Below are positions 63,878 through 64,000 of a DNA stretch of 64,000 nucleotides, one piece after another (the first letter of the stretch is position 1; each line of letters begins with the position of its first letter). The DNA is from Oscillospiraceae bacterium (GTDB lineage Bacteria; Bacillota; Clostridia; Oscillospirales; Ruminococcaceae): the NCBI GenBank assembly GCA_021202155.1, contig JAJQDP010000006.1:1-64000 (forward strand). Reading direction: 5' to 3'. A model generated the notes under the pieces. That model searched no databases and was not told where the DNA came from. It worked only from the letters and a program-made list of their open reading frames with translations. The position numbers and the translations under genes are program-made.

Positions 63878-64000
63878 GTATTGTAATGTGAAAGAAGTGA
63901 GGTAATTTGCTGTAATTTTGCACAGATTTCTGATTTTGAGTATCTCCTTATATCATAGTGCCATTCAACGATTTCTTACCCTGCTAATCAGCTTCTCACA

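Overview
The window looks like chromosomal core sequence from an endospore-forming, Gram-positive Clostridia member, most likely Oscillospiraceae/Ruminococcaceae. Evidence is the spoIIGA-sigE-sigG cluster, other sporulation genes (yunB, ylbJ, yqfC, yqfD), strong GGAGG ribosome binding sites with frequent GTG/TTG starts, GatCAB, a split transketolase, DivIVA/SepF division genes, and xylan-directed GH30 lipoproteins typical of a gut or rumen fibre degrader. I see no tRNA, rRNA, CRISPR array, transposon or prophage. The genus is inference.

Layout. 1-1.15 kb: tail of a secreted protein with two related modules, plus an orphan 52-residue gene. 1.3-5.2 kb: lepB, rbgA, rnhB, yraN family, thrC. 5.2-11 kb: a convergent DUF1540 gene, a phosphoesterase, then tig-clpP-clpX (protein folding and turnover) and rarA. 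11-17 kb: a reverse-strand S1-domain protein, then DUF951-prfA-tsaC-coaE-lytic transglycosylase-M18 aminopeptidase. 17-19.6 kb: spoIIGA-sigE-sigG, with regulatory sequence resembling that of Bacillus subtilis. 19.6-23 kb: tyrS, and reverse-strand dnaD-like and dnaI-like primosome genes. 23-31.2 kb: the accessory region, with three tandem GH30 lipoproteins, galE, a divergent GH30-like secreted enzyme and a tiny acidic peptide with an NPTTG sorting-like tail. 31.3-37.3 kb: ylbF/ymcA-like gene, mutS, mutL, miaA. 37.3-48.5 kb: HlyD-like adaptor, sepF, ylmH, divIVA, ileS, lspA, rluD family, HAD phosphatase, split transketolase, yunB. 48.5-53.8 kb: ligA and gatCAB, converging on ylbJ. 54.8-62.1 kb: yqfC-yqfD-phoH-ybeY-era-yqzL-recO-mutS2. 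62.1-64 kb: a perfect palindrome, a Xer-type recombinase and a reverse-strand Gly/Pro-rich small membrane protein.

Most genes are packed into forward operons with 1-20 bp gaps or 1-4 bp overlaps. Many near-consensus sigma-A promoters (17-bp spacing, often with an extended TGn -10) and rho-independent terminators mark the operon ends.

I found no clearly new multi-gene system. The most interesting signals are: (1) a spoIIGA promoter with a 21-bp spacer and an overlapping Spo0A-box-like sequence; (2) a long hairpin that can bury the sigG ribosome binding site, and weaker similar hairpins before yunB and yqzL; (3) the GH30 cluster with its unusual SH3/Thr-linker architecture; (4) several small uncharacterised proteins; and (5) perfect palindromes before clpX and the recombinase gene.
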